Positions 21,064 to 32,167 of a stretch of DNA of 64,000 nt are shown here, one piece after another; position 1 is the first letter of the stretch; each line of letters starts with the position of its first letter. This DNA is from Meira nashicola (taxonomy: Eukaryota > Basidiomycota > Exobasidiomycetes > Exobasidiales > Brachybasidiaceae), in assembly GCA_001600355.1 (NCBI GenBank), contig BCJU01000004.1, forward strand, positions 1,674,001 to 1,738,000, read 5' to 3'. The translations under genes and the position numbers were made by a program. Under the pieces are notes generated by a model. That model made no database searches, had not been told where the DNA came from, and saw nothing but the letters and a program-made list of their open reading frames with translations.

Positions 21064-22181
21064 AACTTTTCTCATCAGTCTTTACATATATCCTTCTTTT
21101 CTCTCTTTCGACTCTTTCTCTCGTCTTTGTCTATCTTTTGTATCAATATGACCGCAGTAGTAATTCATCATCTGCATCTCTATTTCCATGCATCGAAGCT
21201 AACCTGATTGTGATAAACTGGGGAAATTTGATGGTGTTAAAGAGAGAGTATAGCAATTGTTTTTGTATGCCTCACCCGCGCGTACATACAATTTAACGCG
21301 TCTTGTGTGTTGCTTTCTCCACTACAACACTTTGCAGAAAAAAAAAAGGAAAAGCGACCAACAGATGGACTATATCATCAACACGCAAACAGTAAACACG
21401 AAGCCATCCTGTCTCTCAACGTTGAATAGCCATTTTCACTCAACATGAAACACTTGCCAGGACAGGAAGAAGGAATAAAACGAGCCAGTATGCATACATA
21501 TACTTTATTGAAAGAAAAGGTTAATTTGAACATAGAAACTCTACTACTGCATATTTTTCCGGGTCAGCTGAGGGAAGTGAAAGAATGTATGCATACAAAT
21601 CATTAATGCCCGCCCAGGAAAGTTTAGTGGTTCTTGTGGAGATAATAAGAAGGAAAGTGATCGTTCCCCATTTTCATCTTCCATCACCACGGCCTATCTT
21701 TTGACCTTCGTTTGATGTTTTCGCAATCATCACCAACGATCAAGTCAATCATCAGGTTCTAGGTTTCTCTTTCTTTTCATTTGGAGCAGGTCTCTACCCT
21801 TTTTCCTTTTTTTTTCTCAACTTATTTTTGCAATTAAAGGTTCGACAGGTAATCGAACTTTTTTCATCACATTCATTTATTTCATTTTTTTACTTCAAAA
21901 CTTTCGCCCCCCTCTTTCCTTCCGTTCAAACCGGCTTTTGTTTCGGTATCGAGGAATCGAAAGTTCGAATAATTCAACAATTGCATTTCAACAAACATTT
22001 TGACATAAATCTCTCAAAGATTACTTTTCGCCTTTTTTTCGACCGAATCTCGATCATAGGCGATAGCATTCTTTTTTTGATTTTGCGTCAAAAGATTATT
22101 ATTGTACGGCACATTTGATTTGATTCATTCATTGCTTCAACGTCTAGCAAATTAAAAACAAAAGGCGTATTGCATGGTGAA
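21064..22181. other. Intergenic: MCM5 3' region and promoter of the downstream membrane-protein gene
   Basis: This 1.1 kb region contains only short ORFs without recognisable domains. It holds two perfect GTATGCATAC palindromes (listed separately) and long T-rich tracts from about 21770 to 22080, which look like promoter and 5' leader of the gene at 22182. Confidence 0.5.
21488..21596. repeat. Pair of GTATGCATAC palindromes
   Basis: The perfect 10-bp palindrome GTATGCATAC occurs at 21488-21497 and again at 21587-21596, starts 99 bp apart. Both copies continue as ATACA-like sequence. A site for a homodimeric DNA-binding factor is plausible; this is inference. Confidence 0.5.
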
Positions 22182-25163
22182 ATGCAGTTCATCTTGACCG
22201 ATTTACTCAAACGTGACGGCGGTCAAAGCAATGATGAGCATATTTCAGTAAATCATAATACACCTCTTCAACTTGTCATCATTATTGGAGTAGTCGTTTT
22301 AACAGTCACACTTTTATCTTCACTAATATGGATTTGTTGTGCTTCAAGTAGAGGTAAATACCGTAGAGATCGTTTCAGCAAATTATTCAAAACCGGCAAT
22401 GGTGGTGGACAAAAGATGCAAACCCGATCATGGAATCCACAAAAGCCTGGATCAGTGTACGATTTTAGTGAAGCTGATTCGATAGACGGGCTTTCTCTTC
22501 GAGAAAAGTCAGACGTTTCCAACGATCGTCAATCTAGGACTACAAATAATAAAACACTTACTTTGAGCCCTTTAAGCCCTATGCCAGTCTTGAAAGAAGA
22601 TAGACCAGCCAATCCGTTCGAAGATCCAACATCACAATCTATAGAAAATGCCGCTCCAGTCAGTATTCCTCCACAAGTAGCACATCCTCCAGTTCAGCGT
22701 GGTCGTGGCTGGCAGTTGTTTGATGGACAAGTGAATGAGCAAGGTAAAGATTTAGAAGCAGGAACATTACCTCCTGCTCGAAGACCTAGCTTTATCGACA
22801 GATTATTGGCACATCGTAGTCTTTCGCAGACTAATGCTGTCAAAATGCAAGCTTCCAATACGATTGCTTCTCCAAGTCCAGTCCAAGATGCATTTAGAGG
22901 GAACAATCGTGCAGCACTTACCCCTTTGGATCGTTGTGTTACAACACCAGCATTATTCAGTAATTCAGCTTTAGGAGGACAACGTAACAACATTCCTTCA
23001 ACACCAGCAATTCCAGGAAGTGGATTAATTTCGGCAATTGGTGGTGCATTTAGAAGAGTTTCACAAACGCATCAACAAGTTACAGGAAGACGAAAGTATG
23101 TTCCTTCTCCACGTCAATTACCTATTGAATCAGATTATGAAGGAACTATAGGTGGTAGAGATGCAGATTTACCAATGGCAAGAAGGGCAGATCAACGTCG
23201 TCCTTTATGCGGTGATAGTCATTATACACCTAGCTTCACTTTCGATCCTTTTGCTGTTCCAAGTAATGGTCAACGTTCTCCTGCTGTTGTTAATGCAGCA
23301 ATGGCAGCAAAGATGGCTACTTTATCACCTTGTACTCGTCCTCCAAATATGGTTGCATCTCCTACTCCATTACCATTTGCACCTTCTCCTCTTGGACAAT
23401 CACAATCAAAGATGCAAGAAAAGATTGTAGGAACGCCTCATCATACACCAGGAATGGCAGGAGTTGGTACGAATTGGCCAAGACGTATGTCTGAAACGAG
23501 TATAATTCAAATTTCTAAAGATCAAAAAGGTAGACTAGATGATATAAAGAGACAACGAGACTGGCAGCACAGTCAAGATGCATCTTCATCTCGTCTACCT
23601 AAAAAGGATAAATTACAAACTTGGATTTTATCAAATCAATTCGCTGCTGTTCCACCACCAGATGATGTTAGCAGACGTGGAAGTGCGATTAGTTTTGCAA
23701 TTTCAGATAGAAGTATGCCTTCGGTTAGTAGACAAAATAGTATTTCTTATTCTTCAAATTCACATAGAAAGAAGCCAAACGTTTCTTCTTCTTCTACAAA
23801 GAGTACCAAAGAACTTCAAAGGATGGCAAGTTTGAAACCTCATTTCGCTCCAATGACAACATTAGCAAGTTGGCTTGAAAATGAAGAAGGTTCGAATGAA
23901 CATGTTGAGGAGGAGATCAAAAGACCGGAGATGAAGAGGATGACAAGTAGGACAACAGAAGTGGAAAAGAATAGCTTGATTGAAAAATATTTGGATGAAG
24001 CTGAAGAAGGAAATCCATTTGATGATCAATCACAAGTAACTGATTATAATCAATCTAGAGGAATGATTTGGGAAGATATTCCATCTGCTTCTGGACCACC
24101 TTCTTATAGAACGAATCCTTCAAGATCATCACGTAAGAAAGGTATAACGCATGATCCTAATACATCAAAAAGAGAAACAGTTACTGTGACTGGTGAAGGT
24201 GGTGCGACTACTGAATTCACACTTGTCAATCAAGAAGATGAAGAAGCAGAAAAGAGGAGATTGAAACAAGAAAAGAAGATGCGTAAAAGGATGCGTGAAG
24301 CACGCAGGGCAGCTAAAAGAGCAGCAAAAGAAGCCGCTGCAGCTGGATTGAATCCTGAACTTATGAAATTGCCTGCTGTTCGTGCGGCAATGAATGAACT
24401 TAGTGATGCAATTGTTACCAGTGATTCAAGTAAAGCCCTTGACCAAATTAAAAGGCATCAATTGATCGATGAAAGTGATATCGTTAGCGCTCAAGGTCCT
24501 CCTTCGTTTGTTGAAGAAGGTATCTCTGATAAAATCATTGATCCCGTTGCTCCAGTCAAATGGGTAGCTGAATTACTAGACCAATCACCCGAAATCACTC
24601 AAGCTTTCCAAGCTAGTGTTTTGATGGAAAAGTTAAAAGCTGAACAAAGAGCACAAGAACAATTGCCAGAATATAAAGCAAGTTCACCACGTTCAAAAAG
24701 TAGATCAAAAAGTAGTAGTAATAAACCGAAAAAGTCAAATTCTTACACACGTAAAAGTCGTAGAAGTAGACTTCCAATTACACGTATGTTAAGTCCACCT
24801 GAATCACCTTTAACTTCTGCTTCTGAATATCCAAGCTCGGTTGATAGACAGAGAAGGTCATCAATGCCGATCAATCGTTCTTTCCTTGTAGAATCAAGAA
24901 GAGGATCACAAGAAAGTGATGAAACTTTGTATAATCAACATCAAAGTTTAGTCGAACAACGTGTAACACCTTTTTCAACAAAGAGAATCGTTTCAATGCC
25001 AATGATAGATAATAGTGAACATGTACAGCAGCAAGTACAAGGTTCATCTCAACGCCATCCAACGCAAAGACGATTACCTTTACCTCCTCCAGTGAAACAT
25101 CAAGGAGCAGCTAGACCAATAAGCGCATACGAACAAGTTCCTACATCTGTCTGGATTCAATAA
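22182..25163 (+). CDS. Single-pass membrane protein with long disordered tail, unknown function
   Basis: This 993-residue protein begins MQFILTDLLKRDGG; the codons just upstream in frame contain TTG but no ATG. A short outside segment of about 30 residues is followed by one strong transmembrane helix at about 31-53 (LVIIIGVVVLTVTLLSSLIWICC) and a basic stop-transfer stretch (RGKYRRDRF). The rest is Ser/Pro/Arg-rich cytosolic sequence, with a charged, probably helical stretch near 690-725 (EKRRLKQEKKMRKRMREARR) and RS-type repeats near 830-850. This layout recalls fungal plasma-membrane sensors and the Skg6/Axl2-type membrane domain, but I see no clear family motif. A cell-surface or polarity scaffold is only a guess. 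It converges on COG2 with 126 bp between the stops. Confidence 0.75.
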   Translation: MQFILTDLLKRDGGQSNDEHISVNHNTPLQLVIIIGVVVLTVTLLSSLIWICCASSRGKYRRDRFSKLFKTGNGGGQKMQTRSWNPQKPGSVYDFSEADSIDGLSLREKSDVSNDRQSRTTNNKTLTLSPLSPMPVLKEDRPANPFEDPTSQSIENAAPVSIPPQVAHPPVQRGRGWQLFDGQVNEQGKDLEAGTLPPARRPSFIDRLLAHRSLSQTNAVKMQASNTIASPSPVQDAFRGNNRAALTPLDRCVTTPALFSNSALGGQRNNIPSTPAIPGSGLISAIGGAFRRVSQTHQQVTGRRKYVPSPRQLPIESDYEGTIGGRDADLPMARRADQRRPLCGDSHYTPSFTFDPFAVPSNGQRSPAVVNAAMAAKMATLSPCTRPPNMVASPTPLPFAPSPLGQSQSKMQEKIVGTPHHTPGMAGVGTNWPRRMSETSIIQISKDQKGRLDDIKRQRDWQHSQDASSSRLPKKDKLQTWILSNQFAAVPPPDDVSRRGSAISFAISDRSMPSVSRQNSISYSSNSHRKKPNVSSSSTKSTKELQRMASLKPHFAPMTTLASWLENEEGSNEHVEEEIKRPEMKRMTSRTTEVEKNSLIEKYLDEAEEGNPFDDQSQVTDYNQSRGMIWEDIPSASGPPSYRTNPSRSSRKKGITHDPNTSKRETVTVTGEGGATTEFTLVNQEDEEAEKRRLKQEKKMRKRMREARRAAKRAAKEAAAAGLNPELMKLPAVRAAMNELSDAIVTSDSSKALDQIKRHQLIDESDIVSAQGPPSFVEEGISDKIIDPVAPVKWVAELLDQSPEITQAFQASVLMEKLKAEQRAQEQLPEYKASSPRSKSRSKSSSNKPKKSNSYTRKSRRSRLPITRMLSPPESPLTSASEYPSSVDRQRRSSMPINRSFLVESRRGSQESDETLYNQHQSLVEQRVTPFSTKRIVSMPMIDNSEHVQQQVQGSSQRHPTQRRLPLPPPVKHQGAARPISAYEQVPTSVWIQ

Positions 25164-25289
25164 ATTACTCTCTTCCACTTAGCTCATCATACTCTATCAT
25201 TCCAAGCAAGGTTGATGCCAAATGCACCTTTGCAATAATATTATTTGATTTGCAATTACAATATTTTGTTCTGCGTGCGTGTGTGTGTG

Positions 25290-28200
25290 TTATTCTTCCA
25301 AATCACCTCGAGCTGCTGCTTTAAGGCGATTCCAAGCAGGTGTATCCGTCGAAATTTCTGTATCGACAAATCGTAAATCTTGAACTTCTTTTTCCAAATA
25401 TTCAACGTCAGTAATCATTTGACCATGCATTCGCGTTGCTTCTACATCTTCACCACCATCAGCATGATTTGAATTAGAAGAAGTTTGACTGACTGCATTA
25501 TTACGTTTAAGACGCTGTAATGATTCGAAATTTTTACTCATAGTATGCAAAGAAGCCGTATATCGAATAACGAAATCTTCTACAACTTCATCCATCCATC
25601 TTTGACGTATTCCTTTTGGCAATAAAGCACTTAAAGATAAATTGCTTGTTTGATCATGATTTGTTTGACGAGGTGTATTTGAACCACTTCCGTTTCCTAC
25701 TTGATCCAATTTACCTAAATATTGTTTCATCGGGCGTAAGAACTGATTAACAAAGAATGAAGGTTCCATTGCACTTCCATTCGCGCTTCCGTTGGTATTT
25801 GAAGTACTTTTTGGATTCGTAGATGTTGTTGCAGATCTATACTGAGTGCTCACCGAGCGAACCAATCGCAAAGGTTCAGCACAACGTGCTTTAAGGACAC
25901 TAATTATCTTTGCCGATAGAAGAGGATATAATTGAGAAGATAGCATTAATGCCGCATCTAATGATTCTCTCATCTTCTTGAAAACGTCAATTGTCTTTTC
26001 CTCGGCATCAACCCCTTCATTGAGCCTTGCTGCAATTGATCTTTCAAAGATATCGCGGACTTTGTCTTCAAAGAAGGCAATATCTGCTGCAAGAGCCGTA
26101 CAAACAATCATCAAATGATTCTCTTGATCTACGTCCACTGCTGTTGGTGTACTAGATCTTTGAGGAGAGGCTGGAGTAGAAGAAGTATTGAATCTTTGCT
26201 GTTGCTGTATTTCAAAAGAAGAACGAGCAGTACCTGCAGTTGCATTTGTTCGAGAAGCGTCAACGACTCTTCTATGAGCCGGTAATACATCAGATGGTAA
26301 CTGATCCTGCATCCAAGTTCGGTATCGACTCAATATTTGCAAACTTAAGCGCCACTGTCTGTGACTTAGATCACGAATGTGCCATACATCAGACCAAGGC
26401 GCCTCAAATGCCTCTAACGTTCTCTTTGTGACGTGTAAGATTGGTAAGGCCCGTTTTTGTGATCCTGCATTAAGATTCTGCAAAGATGCTTGTACACTGT
26501 TTGTGTGATTGTTCAAAGTGTTTTCCAATCCAGTGACAATTTCTCGAAGTCGCATTTGAAAGTATACCGGCAATTGCCAACGTTTCTTGAAATTTTGATA
26601 AATTGGATCTGCACGCAAAGCAATCACAGCTCTTTGTGAAGGTGCGATCTTTTCAAATGAAGTCAAGAATGCCATCGAGATGATATAATTTCTTCTAAAG
26701 TCCTCCGGTCTACCAACAAAAAACAACTTACCACCCAGTTGCTCCATCAATCTAGTAGTGACATGACGCCAAACAGATCGCACAAAAATATCACAAGAGC
26801 CCGAAGATGAGCTCGTAGTCGAATCTTTCTCCAAAAGAGTGCTTGTGTTTGTTGTTTCTGGGCGTATTTGTTGTACATTCTCCGCTACTTTTGCTATCGT
26901 CGTCGTTCGCTCTGCCACAAAGGTGAGAATGTTATTGTACAAATCGATCAAAGACCTTACCCGCTCGACATCATCTCCTACGATGGAATAAGGTATTTCG
27001 TAATTAGACCTCTGATTTGGACCAGATGCAAATGTTGGAGAAGTGGAGAAGCTTTTATCGAACGTGCCTGTACTAGGTGCTGTTCCGAAAGGTCCATGTG
27101 GTGTCATTGGCGTTTTGGGTAATTGATCATCTAGTGAAAATGAATCAATATACTTAGATGCCCATTGTTCCACCAATGCTTTTCGAATTGCTTCTTCTAC
27201 TTCAGATATATCTGCTGCTCGGGTAGAGGATATATCTTGGGGCAAAGCACTCCAAGTACTTATAGCCAATTCAAGCCAGCTAGCCTGTTCAGCGATAGAT
27301 GCTTCCATTGAGGAAGAAATTTGACCCCAACTTGCCAATTCAGCTTCTTCTGCCGACTTATAGGTATCCTTTGAGCCATTCGAAGACTTAGTGTATCGAT
27401 CTGAAGTACTGACTAATATCGATGGACCTTCTAGACTACAAAGAGTCTTTACAAGCTTTGCCAAATCTGCTTTTAGAGCTATTCTTACTCTACTCATTCG
27501 TTCGCCATGTGCCTCAACAAATTGTGTATAGCCCATCGAAATGGCTTGCTGTGATAAGAATTGTAGAGCACTATATTCCGAAGCCGCTCTAGCGATTCGA
27601 GATGGAAGAGTTATCGTAGGCTTTTGTGTCGCTTCCGATGATAGGGCAGCAGATGCATCAATTAAACCAAGAGATGACTGTCTGCGAGCTGCTATCAAGC
27701 CTGAAGATCTCCTTCTAGATTTGATGACCGATGCTGAGGTCTGTTTTGTGGATGGTATTGAAGGTCTCCGATCCTGCAGCCTGTCATCTTCCTCATCTTC
27801 TGAAGATGATGTTAGCTCGGATTCTTCATCACTGCTCACATCCAATCCTGATTCTTCAAAAGATTGCCAATACCTAGATGATTGATCTTGAGGTCCTAGA
27901 TCTTCTTCATGTATTTCATCTTCTTCATTTTGCTGATTGATTGGCAAAAGTAATCCTTCAAGCCTGCCTAAAGAATCGCTGAAACCAAGGAGTAACTGCA
28001 AATTGGACCTTTGCACTTCAATAGATTCTTTTTCATTAAGTGTTGCCCTTATTCCTTCTTCTGCTTCCCGCAATTTGTCGCGTATTCTCACAATCTCTCC
28101 TCGAACGCTTTCCAATCCCAAATTACTGCCAGAATCACGAGGTGGTAAATCAATGCTCTTCAATGGATCACGCTGACGTCGTTTCTGTGAGGGCGAAGAA

Positions 28201-28565
28201 TTTAATCCAGTTGATCTTCCATCAATCTCTTCAATCGTATTGGTCGATGTAGAAGCAACTTTCCAATCCAATCTTGCAATTCTAGGTCTTTCCGCTTTCA
28301 AGGCAACACCCAAATTAACAAACCCTCTGAAATCCCTATCAACAACTTCGTTTAATTCATCTTTCAGTTGAGCACCAAAAGATTGAAGTTCGTTACTTAT
28401 CTGTGCAAGTGATGTTCCTGGTGCACGCGAGACAAGGAAAGCGTCCACATCGAAATGTTGTCCATTTTGAGGAGATAGATGAACATCAGAATGATCTAAA
28501 GGTCGAGGTTGAGGTAATTCTAAGGATGTAATATCAGGCACATTTTGGCCTTGCCCGTCGGACAT
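25290..28565 (-). CDS. COG2: Conserved oligomeric Golgi complex subunit 2
   Basis: This 1091-residue protein starts at ATG 28565 (MSDGQGQ); the codon before it is GTG. The N-terminal COG2 signature is at about 34-80: FDVDAFLVSR, then a helix ending DFRGFVNLGVAL, which is the part that packs into COG lobe A. The C-terminal half has WQLPVYFQMRLREI near 661, the conserved element of the COG2 C-terminal domain. COG tethers retrograde vesicles at the Golgi and keeps glycosylation enzymes in place. Human COG2 is 738 residues; the extra length comes from Ser-rich insertions, including an acidic stretch near 230-265 (SSDEESELTSSSEDEED). A (GT)6 run (25279-25290) abuts the stop codon. It is divergent from the PP2A methylesterase across 271 bp. 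Confidence 0.9.
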   Translation of the reverse strand: MSDGQGQNVPDITSLELPQPRPLDHSDVHLSPQNGQHFDVDAFLVSRAPGTSLAQISNELQSFGAQLKDELNEVVDRDFRGFVNLGVALKAERPRIARLDWKVASTSTNTIEEIDGRSTGLNSSPSQKRRQRDPLKSIDLPPRDSGSNLGLESVRGEIVRIRDKLREAEEGIRATLNEKESIEVQRSNLQLLLGFSDSLGRLEGLLLPINQQNEEDEIHEEDLGPQDQSSRYWQSFEESGLDVSSDEESELTSSSEDEEDDRLQDRRPSIPSTKQTSASVIKSRRRSSGLIAARRQSSLGLIDASAALSSEATQKPTITLPSRIARAASEYSALQFLSQQAISMGYTQFVEAHGERMSRVRIALKADLAKLVKTLCSLEGPSILVSTSDRYTKSSNGSKDTYKSAEEAELASWGQISSSMEASIAEQASWLELAISTWSALPQDISSTRAADISEVEEAIRKALVEQWASKYIDSFSLDDQLPKTPMTPHGPFGTAPSTGTFDKSFSTSPTFASGPNQRSNYEIPYSIVGDDVERVRSLIDLYNNILTFVAERTTTIAKVAENVQQIRPETTNTSTLLEKDSTTSSSSGSCDIFVRSVWRHVTTRLMEQLGGKLFFVGRPEDFRRNYIISMAFLTSFEKIAPSQRAVIALRADPIYQNFKKRWQLPVYFQMRLREIVTGLENTLNNHTNSVQASLQNLNAGSQKRALPILHVTKRTLEAFEAPWSDVWHIRDLSHRQWRLSLQILSRYRTWMQDQLPSDVLPAHRRVVDASRTNATAGTARSSFEIQQQQRFNTSSTPASPQRSSTPTAVDVDQENHLMIVCTALAADIAFFEDKVRDIFERSIAARLNEGVDAEEKTIDVFKKMRESLDAALMLSSQLYPLLSAKIISVLKARCAEPLRLVRSVSTQYRSATTSTNPKSTSNTNGSANGSAMEPSFFVNQFLRPMKQYLGKLDQVGNGSGSNTPRQTNHDQTSNLSLSALLPKGIRQRWMDEVVEDFVIRYTASLHTMSKNFESLQRLKRNNAVSQTSSNSNHADGGEDVEATRMHGQMITDVEYLEKEVQDLRFVDTEISTDTPAWNRLKAAARGDLEE

Positions 28566-28836
28566 CACTTCTGCAATTTGTTATCTTTTTGGAGGATGAG
28601 AATCAAGAACTTATTTTTGTCTTTATTCCTTCTTCCAATTTGTGATTCAAGCTAGTGTGAGTCGTGCACGGCTTCTTATCTCACGCGCCGCTTCTAAGGC
28701 ACAACAAAATGGTTTTGTTCATTTAAAGTTAGCGCTGGTGGTGTGTTGCTCCACCTTTTTGATAGCTTAAAATTATTGCCAGGTAGTAACGGCCTTTCTC
28801 TCCATCACCAGATCTCTGGAATTGCATAGATAGAGT

Positions 28837-30505
28837 ATGACGGATCGATTTCCATCTCAACAATCTGGTCAAAGTAGTAGTGGAAGTGGGAATAGCTTAA
28901 GGGATTCTTTATTGAAAGCAAGGATAGCAAAATTGCCGCATTTACCCGCCATCGCTCCAAATCGACAAGATGTTGGAACAAGCTCTTTACCCAATAATTT
29001 AGATGAAGATCAAGATGAAGAAGAAGAAAGTGATTCATTAGGTTCACTCTCTATGCCAAAACCATTAAAATCAGCTTCAAAATTACGATCAGTTCATGCA
29101 AATGTTCAAGATGAATATTCTCCTATCAGCGCAGACGATTGCTTTTCAGAAGCTTTGGAAGTAGACGTTGATGAGGAAGAATTGAGCGGATCGAGTACGG
29201 CAGAAGTAAGATCTACACAAGTATCAGGCGATCAAGTTGCCACTGGTTCACGTTCTACAGGAAGGAAAACGACGTTCAGGGTATACTACACACCGCCCAA
29301 ACGATCAACTAAAGTCAAATCATTTCCAGCAACGACATCAACTCTGGTTACGCCCAATGACAAACCACCTGCTGTTTCTCTCTCTTCGCTACATCAGGAC
29401 CAGAAAGAAGAAGAAGATGAAGAAGAAGACGAAAGCAGCCCGACAATATTTCTGTTGCATCATGGAGCAGGATATAGTGCACTTTCATTTGCGCTCGTTG
29501 CCAAAAGTATAACACAGCAAACTAGAGGGAAGGCTGGAGTATTGGCTTACGATTGTCGTGGACATGGCAAAACAGCTCATCCCGACGATAAATTATCTAC
29601 GAAATTATCATTCGAAAAACTCACAAAGGATGGCCTAGCAATTTTGGCAAAAATGTTTCCTCCTGATGCCAAGCAACCTAACTTGGTTTTAGTAGGTCAT
29701 AGTATGGGAGGTGCTGTGGTTGTTTCGATGGCTCACGCTTTAGCAGATTCGACACCTTCTGCTACGACTCCAAAACCAAGAGTAGCTGGTGTTGCAGTAT
29801 TGGATGTTGTAGAAGGAACGGCAATTTCTGCTCTGCCAAGTATGAGAACGATTATTGCACAATTACCAAAAGGTTTCGATTCAATTTCAGAGGCAATTCA
29901 ATGGCACATCGAAAGTGGTACAATTGTCAATCCGCAAAGTGCACGTAGAAGTGTTCCAAGTCTGTTACGACCAAATGAGCATGTCACAGATAGTGTCAAA
30001 GCAAGTGTCGAAGAAGAACCAGTGGAAGAAATGATATCTGAGACAGGAACACATGATGCTGAAAACATGGAAAGGCCGGCATCGAGCTATCCATATGTTT
30101 GGAGACATGATCTCTTGGCAACAGAGCCATATTGGAGGGGATGGTTTGAAGGATTGAGTGACTCATTTTTAAAAGTAAAATGTGCAAGACTGCTTCTACT
30201 AGCAGGAACAGATCGCTTAGACAAGGAGTTGATGATCGGACAAATGCAAGGAAAATATCAATTGGTAGTATTTCCCGACGTTGGACATTCATTACAAGAG
30301 GTGAGTTATTGAAAAATGATGAATTGATCAAATGATTGAATTGTATGAACAGAGTATTGAACATTACTTCTTCTTTTGACCCCTCCTTCTCTCTTTCTAG
30401 GATGCCCCTCAACGTACAGCACAGACTTTGGTAGAATTTTGGAGAAGGAATGAGATGGTAGACGTGAAAACGATTAAATCGTTACGTAAAGTGGGAGAAT
30501 CATGA
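28837..30505 (+). CDS. PPE1: Protein phosphatase methylesterase 1 (PP2A demethylase)
   Basis: Two exons, 28837-30300 and 30401-30505, flank a 100-bp intron (GTGAGT donor, CTTTCTAG acceptor) and give 522 residues. It is an alpha/beta hydrolase: LLHHGAGYSALSF oxyanion region, then YDCRGHGKT, nucleophile S289 in GHSMGGA, probable acid D459 in AGTDRLD, and H484 in VGHSLQED, the last element being completed by exon 2. These features and the PYVWRHDL...YWRGWF segment are diagnostic of PPME1/Ppe1, which removes the methyl ester from the C-terminal leucine of PP2A catalytic subunits. Without the second exon the frame would end three codons past GHSLQE, so the intron is well supported. The N-terminal 190 residues are acidic and low complexity. 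Its 3' end faces the F-box gene only 37 bp away. Confidence 0.93.
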
Positions 30506-30542
30506 TCGGAGGCATAGAATGATTTTTATCGATTACTTGTGC

Positions 30543-31919
30543 TTAGTCCGATGAGACAATACCATTTGTATCGCTACTTGTATCGAGAGCTTCCATCTTG
30601 CTTAATTCTGTGATGATTTCGACGAAGTTGTATTTGCACATAGAAACGGATGCGTCGTCGCCAAGTCCACATTCAGTAGGGCCTATGTATTTCATCGTGA
30701 TATGACAGAATTCGATAGCACCCTCTTGACATAACGAAAAAACATCTTTCAAGTGTGTTGACGTACTTCTCTTCTTAACGAGGTCTAAAAGCTGATGACT
30801 TGAGGGGCGCCTACCTTTCTTTGCGTTGAAGGCATTATCATATCTGGATTGACAAAAGAAAACCAGTTTCAGATGTTTAAGTTGTTTTGGGACTAGATCA
30901 ACCAAAGATCGAAGCATCTCTTCAGAGTGTAATCGAGCTTCAAAATTTTCGATGTTCGGAAATGTTCTGAACATTTCTGCTAAATCATCTACTCGCCAGT
31001 ATAACTTTACTTTTTTGACGCTTTCTACTGAATCAAATAGCCTCAAAAAGTATTTGCTTGAAAGACTGAGCTCTTGGATTTGTGGGCATTTGAAGCAATG
31101 AAACGGTATTAATTCATTATCAGTCCGGGATACTTCATACCAAAGGCTGAAGCTTGCTTTGACCAAATTCGGGAAGATGATCTCCCGATATAATCCTGTG
31201 ATCTCTCTTCTCAAGATTCTATTATCGATCCATCTAATTTTGAAATTTTCTATACTCTGACGACAGTGATAAAGAAAGTCTAAAGCTTGAGCTAAGTCGA
31301 ACCCTTTACCATCTTCAAGTATAAGTGTCTTGATAGATGATGATACTGATAAACATGATTCGTCGCTTCGCCACTCCCTGAAGCTATTATGATCTAAGGT
31401 CAACTTTTCTAGTTTTGCTTCTTGAATAGGACAATCCTTGAAAACATTGTTTTTGAAAGGCGTTTTATCACAAGTTTGTAGCTTTAGCTCACGAAGGCTC
31501 TTACACTGTCTAATAATTGAAAGATACTTGTCAGAATCTGTGAGTATAATTATTCGTAATGAAGAAGGATTCAGGCTCGGAATGCTCTCCAAAAACGAAG
31601 CAATCTCAGCATTATCTGTATTTTCCCTTCTAAGACGTAAGAATATTTCGTCTAATTTACCTGCAGATAATTTAGACAATGTCTGAACTCCTTGAACAAA
31701 TTGAGTATTTCTTTCTTTTGAAAATTGGAAATAATTTTTGAAGAACGGTTCCGACATTCTCCATAAAGTAGGTGTCTTTTGCGCGATAGCATACCATGCT
31801 TTACAAGTCTTTTGTACTTCAGCCAATTCAAAGATTGTCAGATTACCAAAGATGAGGGTGAGAACTTCTGGTGGCAAGTTTTGAATGAAGTTCGAACCTT
31901 CTTCGTTGTTCGTCAACAT
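30543..31919 (-). CDS. F-box protein, leucine-rich-repeat-like
   Basis: This 458-residue protein has an N-terminal F-box at about 12-55: LPPEVLTLIFGNLTIFELAEVQKTC, then W-x-IA and TLW. The remainder has irregular Leu/Cys-rich repeats with the feel of degenerate LRRs (for example LRELKLQTCDKTPF, IQELSLSSKYF). Such proteins recruit substrates to SCF ubiquitin ligases through Skp1; the substrate is unknown. Fungal F-box/LRR genes expand and diverge quickly, so no orthologue is named. ATG 31919 is the first in frame. Confidence 0.8.
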   Translation of the reverse strand: MLTNNEEGSNFIQNLPPEVLTLIFGNLTIFELAEVQKTCKAWYAIAQKTPTLWRMSEPFFKNYFQFSKERNTQFVQGVQTLSKLSAGKLDEIFLRLRRENTDNAEIASFLESIPSLNPSSLRIIILTDSDKYLSIIRQCKSLRELKLQTCDKTPFKNNVFKDCPIQEAKLEKLTLDHNSFREWRSDESCLSVSSSIKTLILEDGKGFDLAQALDFLYHCRQSIENFKIRWIDNRILRREITGLYREIIFPNLVKASFSLWYEVSRTDNELIPFHCFKCPQIQELSLSSKYFLRLFDSVESVKKVKLYWRVDDLAEMFRTFPNIENFEARLHSEEMLRSLVDLVPKQLKHLKLVFFCQSRYDNAFNAKKGRRPSSHQLLDLVKKRSTSTHLKDVFSLCQEGAIEFCHITMKYIGPTECGLGDDASVSMCKYNFVEIITELSKMEALDTSSDTNGIVSSD

Positions 31920-32167
31920 GTTGGGCAGGAATGACTAGAAGGTATCAGATGATGGTGGTTTGCTGAGCACATGGAAAAAGGATGTGTGCATACATTCATG
32001 AGCTTTACGCCCTCTTCGGTACCGTACACAGGCAGGGCATTAACTTTCCCTTGTCCGTTATACACCGCGCGTTTTTTTCTTCATACTATGACATAGGATA
32101 CTCTAGAGATGATTGATTATATGATATACATAGAAGATACAAAGTCAGGCTTTCTTCTTTCTTTAAT

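Noticed and set aside
21828..22118. 96-codon plus-strand ORF before the membrane-protein gene
   Set aside because: It is Phe/Ile-rich with T-rich codons and no domain; it lies in the likely 5' leader of the gene at 22182.
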